DNA of 64,000 bases from Kumtagia ephedrae (GTDB lineage: Bacteria; Pseudomonadota; Alphaproteobacteria; Rhizobiales; Rhizobiaceae), in assembly GCF_003012745.1 (NCBI RefSeq), contig NZ_PXYK01000026.1, forward strand, positions 19,484 to 83,483. The letters run 5' to 3'. A program made the position numbers and the translations under genes. Below the pieces are notes generated by a model that saw nothing but the letters and a program-made list of their open reading frames with translations, made no database searches and was not told where the DNA came from. This document shows positions 17,888-26,549 of the stretch, piece by piece (position 1 is the stretch's first letter; each line of letters starts with the position of its first letter).

Positions 17888-19462
17888 TCAACCAAGCTCC
17901 CAGGCGATGACCACCAGCGCCGCCGCGATCACCCACAGCGCCACGCGGCCCCAGCGGCTGTAGCGCGCCTCGGCCTTGCCTATGGCGCGCGCGGTCTCGG
18001 CATCGAAACGCAGGCCGTTCTCCGCCATCGCATCGATCTCGCGGGTGAGGCGTTCGGCCCGCTCGGCGAGGTCGGGGGCCTGCCTGGCCAGCGACAGCAG
18101 GGCGGAAGCGCCCTCGCGGGCGTCGTCGAGCAGGCCGCGCGGCCCGAGATTCTGGCGGATCCAGTCGCCGACGACGGGCTCGGACGTCTTCCACATGTTG
18201 AAGGCAGGATCGAGCTTGCGCGCCACGCCCTCGACCACCACCATGGTCTTCTGCAAGAGGACCAGTTCCGGCCGGGTCTCCATGTCGAAAAGCTCGGTGA
18301 CCTCGAAGAGCAGGGTCAGGAGCTTCGCCATGGAAATCGTCTCGGCCGACTGGCCGTGGATCGGCTCGCCGATCGCCCGGATAGCCTGGGCGAACGCCGA
18401 GACGTTGTGCTTGCGCGGCACATAGCCGGCCTCGAAATGCACCTCGGCGACGCGGCCGTAGTCGCGTGTGATGAAGCCGTAGAGGATTTCCGCGAGGAAC
18501 CGCCGCTGCTTCTTGCCGAGACGGCCGGTGATACCGAAATCGACGGCGACGATGGTCCCGGACGCATCGACGAACATGTTGCCCGGGTGCATGTCGGCAT
18601 GGAAGAAACCGTCGCGCAGCGTGTGGCGCAGGAAGGACTGGACGAGGTTCGCCGCTATCGCCTGGAGGTCGTGCCCGGCGGCACGCAGGCTGTCGATGTC
18701 GCTGAGCTTGATCCCGTCGATCCACTCCGTGGTCAGCACGTCGCGGCCGGTGCGCTCCCAGTCGACGGCGGGCACGCGAAAGCCGGGATCGTCCTTGGTG
18801 TTCTCGCCAAGCTCGGAATAGGCGGCCGCCTCCAGCCGGAAATCCATTTCGACCTTGGTGGTCTGGGCGAGCGTCTCGGTGACTTCGACCGGGCGCAGCC
18901 GGCGCGCTGAGGGGATGTAGCGTTCCTGCAGCCGCGCGGCGAGGAAATAGCTCTCGAGATCGCGGAAGAAGGCGCGCCGCACCCCCGGCCGTATGACCTT
19001 CACCGCCACCTTGACCGGTTCGCCGCCGCGCATGACCTCGGCGGGATGGACCTGGGCGATCGACGCCGCCGCCACCGGCTCGCCGAAGGAGACGAACAGG
19101 TCGTCCACCTTCCGCCCCAGCGAGCCTTCTATGGCCGCTCTCGCCTGGTCGGCCGGAAAGGTCGCCATGCGATCCTGCAGCTTGGCGAGATCGAGCGCGA
19201 TGTCGTCGCCGACGACGTCCGGCCGCGTCGCCAGGAACTGGCCGAGCTTCACGTAGGAGGGGCCGAGCCGCGATACCGCCTCCGACAGCCGCTCCGTGCG
19301 GCCGCGCTTGCGGGCGCCGCGGCGGGTGAAAAAGGTCGTCAGCCGCCAGGCGAGCCTCGGCGTGCCCGAAAGCTCGTCGCCCGGCAGCGCGGCGAACACG
19401 CCCTCGCGCGTCATCACCCAGCCTGCCCGGACCAGCCGGAAACCCGCTCCGATCGAACTCAT
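17888..19462 (-). CDS. ubiB: UbiB, atypical kinase/ATPase of ubiquinone biosynthesis
   Basis: 524 residues. Member of the ABC1/ADCK/UbiB family needed for ubiquinone synthesis, acting as an ATPase that handles membrane-bound intermediates. The diagnostic KxGQ motif (YVKLGQFLATRPD) is near residue 70 and the Ala-rich nucleotide loop AAASIAQVHPAEV near residue 130. The kinase-like HADMHPGNMFVD and DFG (VAVDFGITGRL) are near residues 287 and 305. A C-terminal membrane anchor (VALWVIAAALVVIAWELG) ends the protein. It follows ubiE by 13 bp, so the two form an operon. Confidence 0.95.
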   Translation of the reverse strand: MSSIGAGFRLVRAGWVMTREGVFAALPGDELSGTPRLAWRLTTFFTRRGARKRGRTERLSEAVSRLGPSYVKLGQFLATRPDVVGDDIALDLAKLQDRMATFPADQARAAIEGSLGRKVDDLFVSFGEPVAAASIAQVHPAEVMRGGEPVKVAVKVIRPGVRRAFFRDLESYFLAARLQERYIPSARRLRPVEVTETLAQTTKVEMDFRLEAAAYSELGENTKDDPGFRVPAVDWERTGRDVLTTEWIDGIKLSDIDSLRAAGHDLQAIAANLVQSFLRHTLRDGFFHADMHPGNMFVDASGTIVAVDFGITGRLGKKQRRFLAEILYGFITRDYGRVAEVHFEAGYVPRKHNVSAFAQAIRAIGEPIHGQSAETISMAKLLTLLFEVTELFDMETRPELVLLQKTMVVVEGVARKLDPAFNMWKTSEPVVGDWIRQNLGPRGLLDDAREGASALLSLARQAPDLAERAERLTREIDAMAENGLRFDAETARAIGKAEARYSRWGRVALWVIAAALVVIAWELG

Positions 19463-19475
19463 GCGGGGAGGACCG

Positions 19476-20252
19476 TCAAAGCTTCCAGCCGGAATGCAGG
19501 GCGGCGATGCCGCCGGAATAGTCGCGCCAGGCGACCCGGTCGAACCCGGCGCGCCGGATCATGTCGGCGAAATTCGCCTGGTTGGGGAATTTGCGGATCG
19601 ATTCGATCAGATAGGCATAGGGTTCGGCCTCGCCGGTCACCATCCTGCCGATCTGCGGGATCGCCCGGAACGACCACGCCTCATAGACGCGATCCAGCAG
19701 CGGCATGTCGACCTCGGAGAATTCGAGGCAGAGGAACCGGCCGCCCGGCTTCAGAACGCGATAGGCCTCGGCAAGGGCGGCGTCGATATGCGGCACGTTG
19801 CGGATGCCGAAGGCGATGGTGTAGGCGTCGAAACTCTCGCCCGGAAAGGGCAACTCCTCGGCATTCGCCTCGACGAAGTCGACGCTCTCCTCGAGGCCGC
19901 GCTTCTTCGCCCGTTCGCGGCCGACCGCCAGCATCGAGCCGTTGATGTCGAGCACGGTCGCCGCCGCCTGGTTGTGGGACGCCTCGACGATGCGGAAGGC
20001 GACGTCGCCGGTGCCGCCGGCGACGTCGAGCACCGCCCAGCCGGGGCGGCGCGGCGGGTTGAGCCAGGCGACCATGGCGTCCTTCCACAGCCGGTGCAGG
20101 CCGCCCGACATCAGGTCGTTCATCACGTCGTAGCGGTTGGCGACGCGGTGGAAAACGGCGTCCACCAGCGGCTGCTTCTCGTCTTCGCCGACCTCGCGGA
20201 AGCCGTAGGAGCTTTCCATGCCCCCGGCGGCGGTTGTGCGCTGCTGTGCCAT
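19476..20252 (-). CDS. ubiE: Demethylmenaquinone/2-polyprenyl-6-methoxybenzoquinol C-methyltransferase
   Basis: 258 residues. SAM-dependent C-methylation in ubiquinone synthesis. [20 protein letters not shown] and [18 protein letters not shown] form the family's N-terminal signature. The SAM-binding motif [15 protein letters not shown] is near residue 73. [25 protein letters not shown] and CLEFSEV follow. It is upstream of ubiB in the same operon. In many rhizobia mutM is its divergent neighbour; here the divergent neighbour is adenosine deaminase, and mutM lies 27 kb away. Confidence 0.95.
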   Translation of the reverse strand: MAQQRTTAAGGMESSYGFREVGEDEKQPLVDAVFHRVANRYDVMNDLMSGGLHRLWKDAMVAWLNPPRRPGWAVLDVAGGTGDVAFRIVEASHNQAAATVLDINGSMLAVGRERAKKRGLEESVDFVEANAEELPFPGESFDAYTIAFGIRNVPHIDAALAEAYRVLKPGGRFLCLEFSEVDMPLLDRVYEAWSFRAIPQIGRMVTGEAEPYAYLIESIRKFPNQANFADMIRRAGFDRVAWRDYSGGIAALHSGWKL

Positions 20253-20356
20253 AAACTTGAACCGTTCTGCGGTTTAGGAACCATACCCGATGCACGTTGG
20301 GGGCGCTATTGTCCAGCCTGCGTGAAGACGCCGCGATTCGTTCGAAGGACCGGAGC

Positions 20357-21331
20357 ATGCCGCTCACTGCCGAAATCCACTGCCACGTCGAGGGCGCCGC
20401 GGACCCGGGCCTGGTCATCCTGCAGGCGCGCAAATACGGCAAGGACGCCTCTCCCTACATCCGCGACGGCTCTTTCGTCTGGTATGATTTCACCTCGTTC
20501 CTGCAAGCCTACGATTTCGCCGCGGACCTGTTCCGCACCGAGGAGGACTACGCCCGCCTCACCGAGCACTACCTGACGAGCCTGGCGCGCGACGGCGCCA
20601 TCTATTCGGAAGTCTTCACCTCGCCCGACCATGCGCGGCGCGCCGGCCTATCGCCGGAGGCATATACCAACGCGCTCGGAGAAGGGATTTCGCGGGCGCG
20701 CGACAAGACCGGCATCGAAGGCCGCATGATCGTCACCGGGGTGCGGCATTTCGGCGTGGATGCCATCGAGGCGGCGGCGCGCTTCGCCGCCAAGTGCGGC
20801 CATCCGCTGGTGACCGGCTTCGGCATGGGCGGCGACGAGCGGATCGGCGACCTCGAGGATTTCGTGCGCGCCTTCGAGATCGCCCGCGAGGCGGGGCTCG
20901 GCATCACCGTCCATGCCGGCGAGTTCGGCGGCTGGGAAAGCGTGGCTGCGGCGCTCGACCACATCAGGCCCGCCCGCATCGGCCACGGCGTGCGCGCCAT
21001 CGAGAACCCGGACCTGGTGCGGCGGATCGCAGCCGAGGGCGTGGTGCTCGAATGCTGCCCGGGCTCCAACATCGCGCTGAAGGTGTTCGAGGGCTTCGCC
21101 GCGCACCCCTTCCCCGCCCTGCTCGCCGCCGGCTGCAAGGTGACGCTCAACTCCGACGACCCGCCCTATTTCTGGACGTCGCTGAGGAACGAGTACGACC
21201 TCGCCGCCCGACATTTCCGCATGACGGAAAAGCAGCTTTCGGCGGTGACCCGCACCGCGATCGAGGCGGCTTTCGTCGACCGCAAGACGAGGTCGGCGCT
21301 GCTGGCGAGGCTGGACGGCAGGGCAAGATAA
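20357..21331 (+). CDS. add: Adenosine deaminase
   Basis: 324 residues from the ATG at 20357 (GGAG just upstream); a further 20 in-frame upstream residues lack similarity. Zinc-dependent TIM-barrel enzyme converting (deoxy)adenosine to (deoxy)inosine. Metal ligands are visible in AEIHCHVEG (HxH near residue 8), the catalytic Glu in VHAGEFGG, the second His in RIGHGVRAI, and the Asp pair in LNSDDPPYFWT. Context: first gene of a nucleoside salvage segment that also has upp, deoA, punA, cdd and deoB, so the inosine produced would be a PunA substrate. Confidence 0.93.
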   Translation: MPLTAEIHCHVEGAADPGLVILQARKYGKDASPYIRDGSFVWYDFTSFLQAYDFAADLFRTEEDYARLTEHYLTSLARDGAIYSEVFTSPDHARRAGLSPEAYTNALGEGISRARDKTGIEGRMIVTGVRHFGVDAIEAAARFAAKCGHPLVTGFGMGGDERIGDLEDFVRAFEIAREAGLGITVHAGEFGGWESVAAALDHIRPARIGHGVRAIENPDLVRRIAAEGVVLECCPGSNIALKVFEGFAAHPFPALLAAGCKVTLNSDDPPYFWTSLRNEYDLAARHFRMTEKQLSAVTRTAIEAAFVDRKTRSALLARLDGRAR

Positions 21332-21424
21332 GCACCCGGCCGGGGAAATCGCGCTCTCCGGCATTTCTTCGGCCGGCGAGCCCCGTTAGTATTCCGCCCA
21401 GGCAAGCGCGGAAGGTTTTTTGTC

Positions 21425-22051
21425 ATGGGCGTCACGGTCGTCGATCACCCGCTGGTGCAGCACAAGCTCACCATCATGCGCAACAAGGAGACGTCCACGG
21501 CGAGCTTTCGCCGGCTGCTGCGCGAGATATCGCTGCTACTCGGCTACGAGGTCACCCGCGATCTCGAACTCACCACCATGACCATCGAGACGCCGATCGA
21601 GACCATGGAGGCGCCGATCCTGGAGGGCAAGAAGCTGGTGTTCGCCTCGGTGCTGCGCGCCGGCAACGGCCTGCTGGAAGGGCTGCTCGACCTCGTGCCG
21701 GCGGCGCGCGTCGCCCATATCGGCCTCTACCGCGACCACGAGACGCTGGAGGCGGTCGAATATTTCTTCAAGGCGCCGAGCGACCTCGGCGACCGGCTCG
21801 TCATCGTCGTCGACCCGATGCTGGCCACCGCCAATTCGGCGATCGCCGCGATCGACAAGCTCAAGGCGCGCGGCGCCACCAATCTGCGCTATCTCTGCCT
21901 GCTCGCCGCACCGGAAGGTGTCGAGCGCTTCACCAAGGCGCATCCCGACGTGCCGGTGTTCACCGCCTCGATCGACCGCCAGCTCAACGAGAAGGGCTAT
22001 ATCGTGCCGGGGCTCGGCGACGCCGGCGACCGGCTCTACGGGACCAAGTAG
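21425..22051 (+). CDS. upp: Uracil phosphoribosyltransferase
   Basis: 208 residues, the usual family length. Converts uracil and PRPP to UMP. Family signatures are [20 protein letters not shown] at the start, the uracil-flap region [16 protein letters not shown], the PRPP loop [19 protein letters not shown] near residue 124, and [17 protein letters not shown] at the C-terminus. It follows add by 93 bp and fits with deoA/cdd, which yield uracil from pyrimidine nucleosides. Confidence 0.97.
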   Translation: MGVTVVDHPLVQHKLTIMRNKETSTASFRRLLREISLLLGYEVTRDLELTTMTIETPIETMEAPILEGKKLVFASVLRAGNGLLEGLLDLVPAARVAHIGLYRDHETLEAVEYFFKAPSDLGDRLVIVVDPMLATANSAIAAIDKLKARGATNLRYLCLLAAPEGVERFTKAHPDVPVFTASIDRQLNEKGYIVPGLGDAGDRLYGTK

Positions 22052-22171
22052 GCCCCGGCGCAAATTAACCCCCGGTTCACGCAAGCGACAGGTTCATCGG
22101 GGCGAAGGCGCGGCAATTAAGGACGTCCTTCGGTTGTCGGCGTAAGCAGGCAGCGTCAACCGGACCTTCCG

Positions 22172-22735
22172 ATGCTGCGCAGGACCCTCATCTTCGCCGC
22201 CCTCTGCGTCGGGACTTCGGCCTCCGTGCCGCTGTTCCTTCAGGGCGGTTCCGAATCCATCCAGACGCTGCTTCCATCGAACGCCGAAGCGCCGATGGCG
22301 GAGAGCGCTGTGGCGCGGATCGAAACTAGGCCGGCAGCCGTCGCGACGGCTGCGTCGCCCGGCGGGCGCAAGGTCGAGATCGCCGCGGACGCCCGCGGCC
22401 ACTATCTCGCGGATTTCCGGATCAATGGCCGCAAGGTCGAGGCGCTGATCGACACCGGCGCAACGGCGGTCGCCATGAACCTGACCACCGCACGGAGGCT
22501 GGGCGTCGCCCTGCGCCCGTCCGACCTGACAGGCGCCGTGAACACCGCCAACGGCAAGGCGCGCGCCGCCGCCGCCATGCTGGAGCGCGTCGAGATCGGC
22601 CGCATCTCGGTGGAGAACGTCCAGGCGGTCGTGCTGGAGGACCGCGCCCTGGACACGGTGCTGATCGGCATGACCTTCCTCAACCGGCTGAAGACTTTTC
22701 GGGTCGACCAGGGCAGGCTGACGCTGGCGCAGTAG
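22172..22735 (+). CDS. Clan AA retropepsin-like aspartic protease, TIGR02281 type
   Basis: 187 residues. An N-terminal signal anchor (LIFAALCVGTSASVPLFL) puts the protein in the periplasm. The single aspartic protease domain has the catalytic VEALIDTGATAVAMN near residue 89, AVNTANGKARAAAAMLERVEIG and the second hydrophobic-hydrophobic-Gly motif VLIGMTFLNRL. Such one-domain proteins act as homodimers. Its physiological substrate is unknown. It follows upp with a 120-bp gap and converges on deoA (3 bp between stops), with no apparent functional link to nucleosides. Confidence 0.82.
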   Translation: MLRRTLIFAALCVGTSASVPLFLQGGSESIQTLLPSNAEAPMAESAVARIETRPAAVATAASPGGRKVEIAADARGHYLADFRINGRKVEALIDTGATAVAMNLTTARRLGVALRPSDLTGAVNTANGKARAAAAMLERVEIGRISVENVQAVVLEDRALDTVLIGMTFLNRLKTFRVDQGRLTLAQ

Positions 22736-22738
22736 CGA

Positions 22739-24061
22739 TCACCCCTCCGTCGGCGGAACCCGCCGGACCACCGGGTCCTTCATCGCCGGCTTGCCCGGAC
22801 CGACGTCGTAGGCAGCGAGGATGGCCGCCGCCGCCGCCTCGGCCGCCGCCTCGGTGCGGGCATGCACGAGCGCGAGCGGATCGCCCGCGTCGACCTGCGC
22901 CCCGACCGGCAGCAGCCGCGTAACCCCGACGGCGTGGTCGATGCCGTCCTCCGGCCGGGTGCGGCCGCCACCCAGCGCCACCACCGCCAGGCCGATGTCG
23001 CGCGTCGCGACATGCGCGACATGGCCGGCCTGCCTGGCGGCGACGACCTTCTCCACGGGCGCGCGCGGCAGGTGGTCCGCGGACTTCGACACGAAATCGG
23101 CCGGGCCGCCCAGCGCATGCACCATGCGGGCGAAGCGCTCGGCGGCGCTGCCGTCGCCGAGCGCGGCACGCGCGCGGGCGAGGCCGTCGGCCTGCGACGA
23201 TGCCAGCCCGGCCAGCACCAGCATCTCGGCCGCCAGCGCCAGCGTGACCTTCTCCAGGCGCGCATCGCGCACGCGCCCGGTGAGGAAATCCACCGCGTTC
23301 GCCACTTCCACGGCATTGCCGGCGGCCGAGGCCAGCGGCTCGTTCATGCCGGTGATCAGCGCCGAGGCCTTCAGGCCGGCGCCGTTCGCCACCTCGACGA
23401 GGCTTTTCGCCAGCGCGGTGGCGTCGCGCGATCTTTCCATGAAGGCGCCGTTGCCGACCTTCACGTCGAGCACCAGCGAGGACAGCCCGGCGGCGAGCTT
23501 CTTCGACAGGATGGAGGCGGTGATCAGCGGGATCGACTCCACCGTCGCCGTGACGTCGCGGATGGCGTAGAGGCGCTTGTCGGCCGGCGCCAGCGCCGCC
23601 GTCTGGCCGATGATGGCGCAGCCGGTGTTTCGCACCGTCTTGCGGAAAAGTTCGATATCCGGCTGGCTGACATAGCCGGGAATGGCGTCCATCTTGTCGA
23701 GCGTGCCGCCGGTATGGCCGAGGCCGCGCCCGGAGATCATCGGCACATAGGCGCCGCAGGCGGCGACGATCGGTGCCAGCATCAGCGAGACGTTGTCGCC
23801 GATGCCGCCGGTGGAATGCTTGTCGGCGACCGGGCCGGGCAGGTCCGACCAGTCGAGCACCTCGCCGGAATCGCGCATGGCGAGCGTGAGGGCTACCGCC
23901 TCATCGCGGCGCATGCCGTTGAAGAACACCGCCATGGCGAAGGCCGCCACCTGGCCCTCCGAGACCGCGCCGGAGGTGAGACCGGCGATGAAGTCGGCGA
24001 TCTCGGCCGGCGCCAGCGCCTTGCCGTCGCGTTTGTGCCGGATGATTTCCTGCGGCAGCAT
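22739..24061 (-). CDS. deoA: Thymidine phosphorylase
   Basis: 440 residues from the ATG complementary to 24059-24061 (MLPQEIIRHKRDGKALAPAE); the frame is open upstream only through a palindromic element. Phosphorolysis of thymidine or deoxyuridine to base plus deoxyribose-1-phosphate. The conserved phosphate/nucleoside loop is VADKHSTGGIGDNVSLMLAPIVAACG. DKMDAIPGY, KTVRNTGCAIIGQT, and LVLDVKVGNGAFM are typical. The C-terminal domain ends with DAGDPLALVHA. It is the last gene of the cdd-punA-deoA run, separated from punA by a 158-bp palindromic element. Confidence 0.95.
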   Translation of the reverse strand: MLPQEIIRHKRDGKALAPAEIADFIAGLTSGAVSEGQVAAFAMAVFFNGMRRDEAVALTLAMRDSGEVLDWSDLPGPVADKHSTGGIGDNVSLMLAPIVAACGAYVPMISGRGLGHTGGTLDKMDAIPGYVSQPDIELFRKTVRNTGCAIIGQTAALAPADKRLYAIRDVTATVESIPLITASILSKKLAAGLSSLVLDVKVGNGAFMERSRDATALAKSLVEVANGAGLKASALITGMNEPLASAAGNAVEVANAVDFLTGRVRDARLEKVTLALAAEMLVLAGLASSQADGLARARAALGDGSAAERFARMVHALGGPADFVSKSADHLPRAPVEKVVAARQAGHVAHVATRDIGLAVVALGGGRTRPEDGIDHAVGVTRLLPVGAQVDAGDPLALVHARTEAAAEAAAAAILAAYDVGPGKPAMKDPVVRRVPPTEG

Positions 24062-24062
24062 C

Positions 24063-24220
24063 AGCGTCTCCCTCCCCCTCGAGGGGAGGGTGGCCGCGAA
24101 GCGGCCGGGTGGGGTCGGTGCGGCAGCGCGCCAACGTTGCTTTGCGCCGGAGCACGGCCGCTTGTACCCCACCCGCCTCGCTTCGCTCGGCACCCTCCCC
24201 TCGAGGGGGAGGGAGACGCT
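24063..24220. repeat. 158-bp palindromic intergenic element (RIME-like) between punA and deoA
   Basis: The outer 30 bases (24063-24092) are perfectly complementary to 24191-24220. An inner pair, CGGGTGGGGT at 24106-24115 and ACCCCACCCG at 24166-24175, is also perfect. A short hairpin sits in each half (GCCGC-GAA-GCGGC at 24093-24105, and a [16 protein letters not shown] hairpin at 24176-24190). The middle holds a 50-bp unique segment. The layout resembles rhizobial intergenic mosaic elements. Transcribed within the operon it would form a long stem between punA and deoA. Confidence 0.85.
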
Positions 24221-24227
24221 GCGGCCA

Positions 24228-25028
24228 TCACGGCAGCCCCTCCTCGAACATCTTCCGCAGGATCGTAGCCAGCCGCCTGCCGCCGAGCGGCGCCATCTCC
24301 TTGGTCTCCTCGTGCGACAGTTCGGCACCGGTCATGCCGGCAGCGAGGTTGGTGACGACCGAGCAGGCGGCGACCCGCAGGCCCAGGAAGCGCGCAAGAA
24401 TCACCTCGGGCACGGTCGACATGCCGACGGCGGTGGCGCCCATGACGCGGGCCATGCGGATCTCCGCGGGCGTCTCGAAGGACGGACCGGAGAACCACAT
24501 GTAGACGCCCTTCTCCAGCGGCGTGCCGGTCGCCGCGGCGGCGCGCACCAGGGCCGCCCGCAGGTCGGCGTCATAGGCTTCGGTCAGGCCGACGAAGCGG
24601 CGGTCGGTCGGCTCGCCGATCAGCGGATTGGCGCCGGCGAAATTGATGTGGTCCTCGATCAGCATGACCGAGCCGGGCGCAATGCGCGGATCGAGCGAGC
24701 CGGCGGCGTTGGTGAGGATGAGCGTATCGATGCCGATGGCGGCGAGCGTCTCCAGCGCCGGGCGCATGACGGCGGCGTCGCCATGCTCGTAGTAATGGGC
24801 GCGGCCAGCAAGCAGCAGCACCTCGGCGCCGCCGAAGCGGCCGGAGACCAGCATGCCGGCATGGCCGGTGACGCCGCCCTTGGGGAAACCCGGCAGATCG
24901 CCATAGGGAATCTTCAGGGCATCCTCGACCTCGTCGACGAGATCGCCGAGGCCGGAGCCGAGCACCAGCGCGACCTTCGGCATGCGGCCGGCGAGCCGCT
25001 CGACCAGCGTGGCGACCGCGTCCGTCAT
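24228..25028 (-). CDS. punA: Purine-nucleoside phosphorylase (trimeric PNP type)
   Basis: 266 residues from the ATG complementary to 25026-25028, which overlaps the cdd stop codon (ATGA). Cleaves (deoxy)inosine and (deoxy)guanosine with phosphate. Family motifs are LVLGSGLGDLVDEVED near residue 19, the phosphate-binding GRAHYYEHGD, ILTNAAGSLDP, the purine-site GPSFETPAEIRMARVMGATAVGMSTVPEV, and VTNLAAGMT at the C-terminus. It works downstream of add and feeds ribose-1-phosphate to DeoB. Confidence 0.93.
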   Translation of the reverse strand: MTDAVATLVERLAGRMPKVALVLGSGLGDLVDEVEDALKIPYGDLPGFPKGGVTGHAGMLVSGRFGGAEVLLLAGRAHYYEHGDAAVMRPALETLAAIGIDTLILTNAAGSLDPRIAPGSVMLIEDHINFAGANPLIGEPTDRRFVGLTEAYDADLRAALVRAAAATGTPLEKGVYMWFSGPSFETPAEIRMARVMGATAVGMSTVPEVILARFLGLRVAACSVVTNLAAGMTGAELSHEETKEMAPLGGRRLATILRKMFEEGLP

Positions 25029-25417
25029 TTCAGGATTTTTCCTTCGAAGCCATAGGGGAGCATCTGGCCGATCGTGACGGTCTCGACCACGCCGGCATCG
25101 TCGCAGAGATAGAGTTTTGCCTCTGCCCCGGCGAACTCGGCGAGGCGCTGGCGGCAGCCGCCGCAGGGCGTGACGCGGGCCATGCGCTCCGCAACCACGG
25201 CGATCTCGGCGATCTCGCCACCGCCGCCCATGATGTAGTGGCCGAGCGCGGTGGTCTCGGCGCACCAGCCTTCCGGATAGGACGCGACCTCGATATTGGC
25301 GCCGGCAAAGACGCGTCCGTCGGTCGTGCGAACCGCCGCGCCGACGGGGAATTTCGAATAGGGCGCGTAGGCCTTCGCCATCGCTTCGCGCGCGGCGAGG
25401 AAGAGGTCATGAGACAT
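25025..25417 (-). CDS. cdd: Cytidine deaminase
   Basis: 130 residues, the size of the tetrameric form. Zn-dependent deamination of (deoxy)cytidine. The signature begins AYAPYSKFPVGAAV, the catalytic Glu and first zinc Cys are in GWCAETTALG (residues 50-59), and the other two zinc cysteines are in TPCGGCRQ (residues 83-90). Translationally coupled to punA by a 4-bp overlap. A 123-bp palindromic element separates it from the permease gene upstream. Confidence 0.96.
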   Translation of the reverse strand: MSHDLFLAAREAMAKAYAPYSKFPVGAAVRTTDGRVFAGANIEVASYPEGWCAETTALGHYIMGGGGEIAEIAVVAERMARVTPCGGCRQRLAEFAGAEAKLYLCDDAGVVETVTIGQMLPYGFEGKILK

Positions 25418-25448
25418 GGCGCGCGCCCGGCAAAAATGTCCGCAAGGC

Positions 25449-25571
25449 GCCCCCTCCACCACGCTTCGCGTGGTCCCCCTCCCCCGTAAACGGGGGAGGA
25501 TCAAGCGGCACCGCCGGATCCTCCCCTGCGAAGCGGGGGAGGGGGACCACGCGAAGCGTGGTGGAGGGGGC
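25449..25571. repeat. 123-bp palindromic intergenic element between permease gene and cdd
   Basis: The 37 bases at 25449-25485 are perfectly complementary to 25535-25571. Each arm also contains its own hairpin (ACCACG-CTT-CGTGGT type at 25457-25474 and its mirror). An inner perfect pair GGGGAGGATC/GATCCTCCCC occupies 25493-25502 and 25517-25526. The C-rich and G-rich arms recall the element at 24063-24220 but are not the same sequence. It is located inside the nucleoside operon. Confidence 0.85.
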
Positions 25572-25582
25572 AAAGAACAGCA

Positions 25583-26548
25583 TCACCGCTCCTTCACATA
25601 AGGCACGCCGCCGGCGCGCGGCGGGATCGCCTTGCCGATGAAGCCGGCGAGCAGGATCACGGTGAGGATGAAGGGCAGCGCGTTGATGAGCTGCACCGGC
25701 ACCCTGCCGACCAGCGGCCATTCGGCGCCCTGGAAACGGATCGACGCGGCGTCGAGGAAGCCGAACAGCAGGCAGGCATACATGGCCGGCACCGGCTTCC
25801 ACTTGGCGAAGATCAGCGCGGCCAGCGCGATGTAGCCCTTGCCGGCCGTCATGTCCTTCACGAAGCCGGCATTCTGCGCCACCGCCAGATAGGCGCCGGC
25901 GGCACCGGTGAGCACGCCGGTGAGGATCACGGCGCGATAGCGCAGCCAGGTCACCGAGATGCCGGCCGTGTCGACCGCCGCGGGGTTTTCGCCGACGGCG
26001 CGCAGGCGCAGCCCGAAGCGGGTCCGGAACAGCACCCACCAGGTGACCGGAACCATCAGGAAGGCAACATAGACCAGAAGAGAATGGCCGGACAGGAGCT
26101 CGGAATAGATGATGCCGAGCACCGGCACGTCGCGCAGCGCGTCGGCGCCGGGCAGGATGATCGGCTCGAAGCGCGCCGGCCCGGAGAGTGGCGGCGTCCG
26201 CCCGCCCTGCTGGAACCAGGCCTGGCCGAGGATGATGGTGGAGCCGGCGGCGATAAAGTTGATGGCGACGCCGGAGACGATCTGGTTGCCGCGATGGGTG
26301 ATCGAGGCGAAGCCGTGAACCAGCGCCAGGAAGACCGCCGTGAGGATCGCCACAAGCAGCCCCACCCAGGCCGAGCCGGACACTGCGGCGGCGGAAGCGC
26401 CGGCGAAGGCGCCGGCGAGCATCTTGCCCTCCAGTCCGATGTCGAAAATGCCGGCGCGCTCCGAATAGAGGCCGGCAAGACAGGCGAGCAGCAGCGGCAC
26501 CGAGACGCGGATGGTGGCGTCGAGAAGCTGGACGAGCGCGTCGACCAT
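25583..26548 (-). CDS. Nucleoside ABC transporter permease (BMP-associated, second permease)
   Basis: 321 residues from the ATG complementary to 26546-26548. Strongly hydrophobic, with about eight to ten membrane segments. It carries the branched-chain/ribose permease-family signature (ERAGIFDIGLEGKMLAGAF near residue 27, then GNQIVSGVAINFIAAG). RAVGENPAAVDTAGISV near residue 210 is the coupling-helix region that contacts the ATPase. The start lies 1 bp after the stop of the first permease gene. With the ATPase (27689-29221) and the BMP binding protein (32086-33075) it makes an importer related to bacterial nucleoside (guanosine) systems. Linked cdd, punA and deoA support nucleosides as substrates. 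Confidence 0.9.
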   Translation of the reverse strand: MVDALVQLLDATIRVSVPLLLACLAGLYSERAGIFDIGLEGKMLAGAFAGASAAAVSGSAWVGLLVAILTAVFLALVHGFASITHRGNQIVSGVAINFIAAGSTIILGQAWFQQGGRTPPLSGPARFEPIILPGADALRDVPVLGIIYSELLSGHSLLVYVAFLMVPVTWWVLFRTRFGLRLRAVGENPAAVDTAGISVTWLRYRAVILTGVLTGAAGAYLAVAQNAGFVKDMTAGKGYIALAALIFAKWKPVPAMYACLLFGFLDAASIRFQGAEWPLVGRVPVQLINALPFILTVILLAGFIGKAIPPRAGGVPYVKER

Positions 26549-26549
26549 C

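Noticed and set aside
22862..24268. 468-codon plus-strand frame
   Set aside because: Antisense to deoA, with His/Arg/Gly-rich shadow composition.
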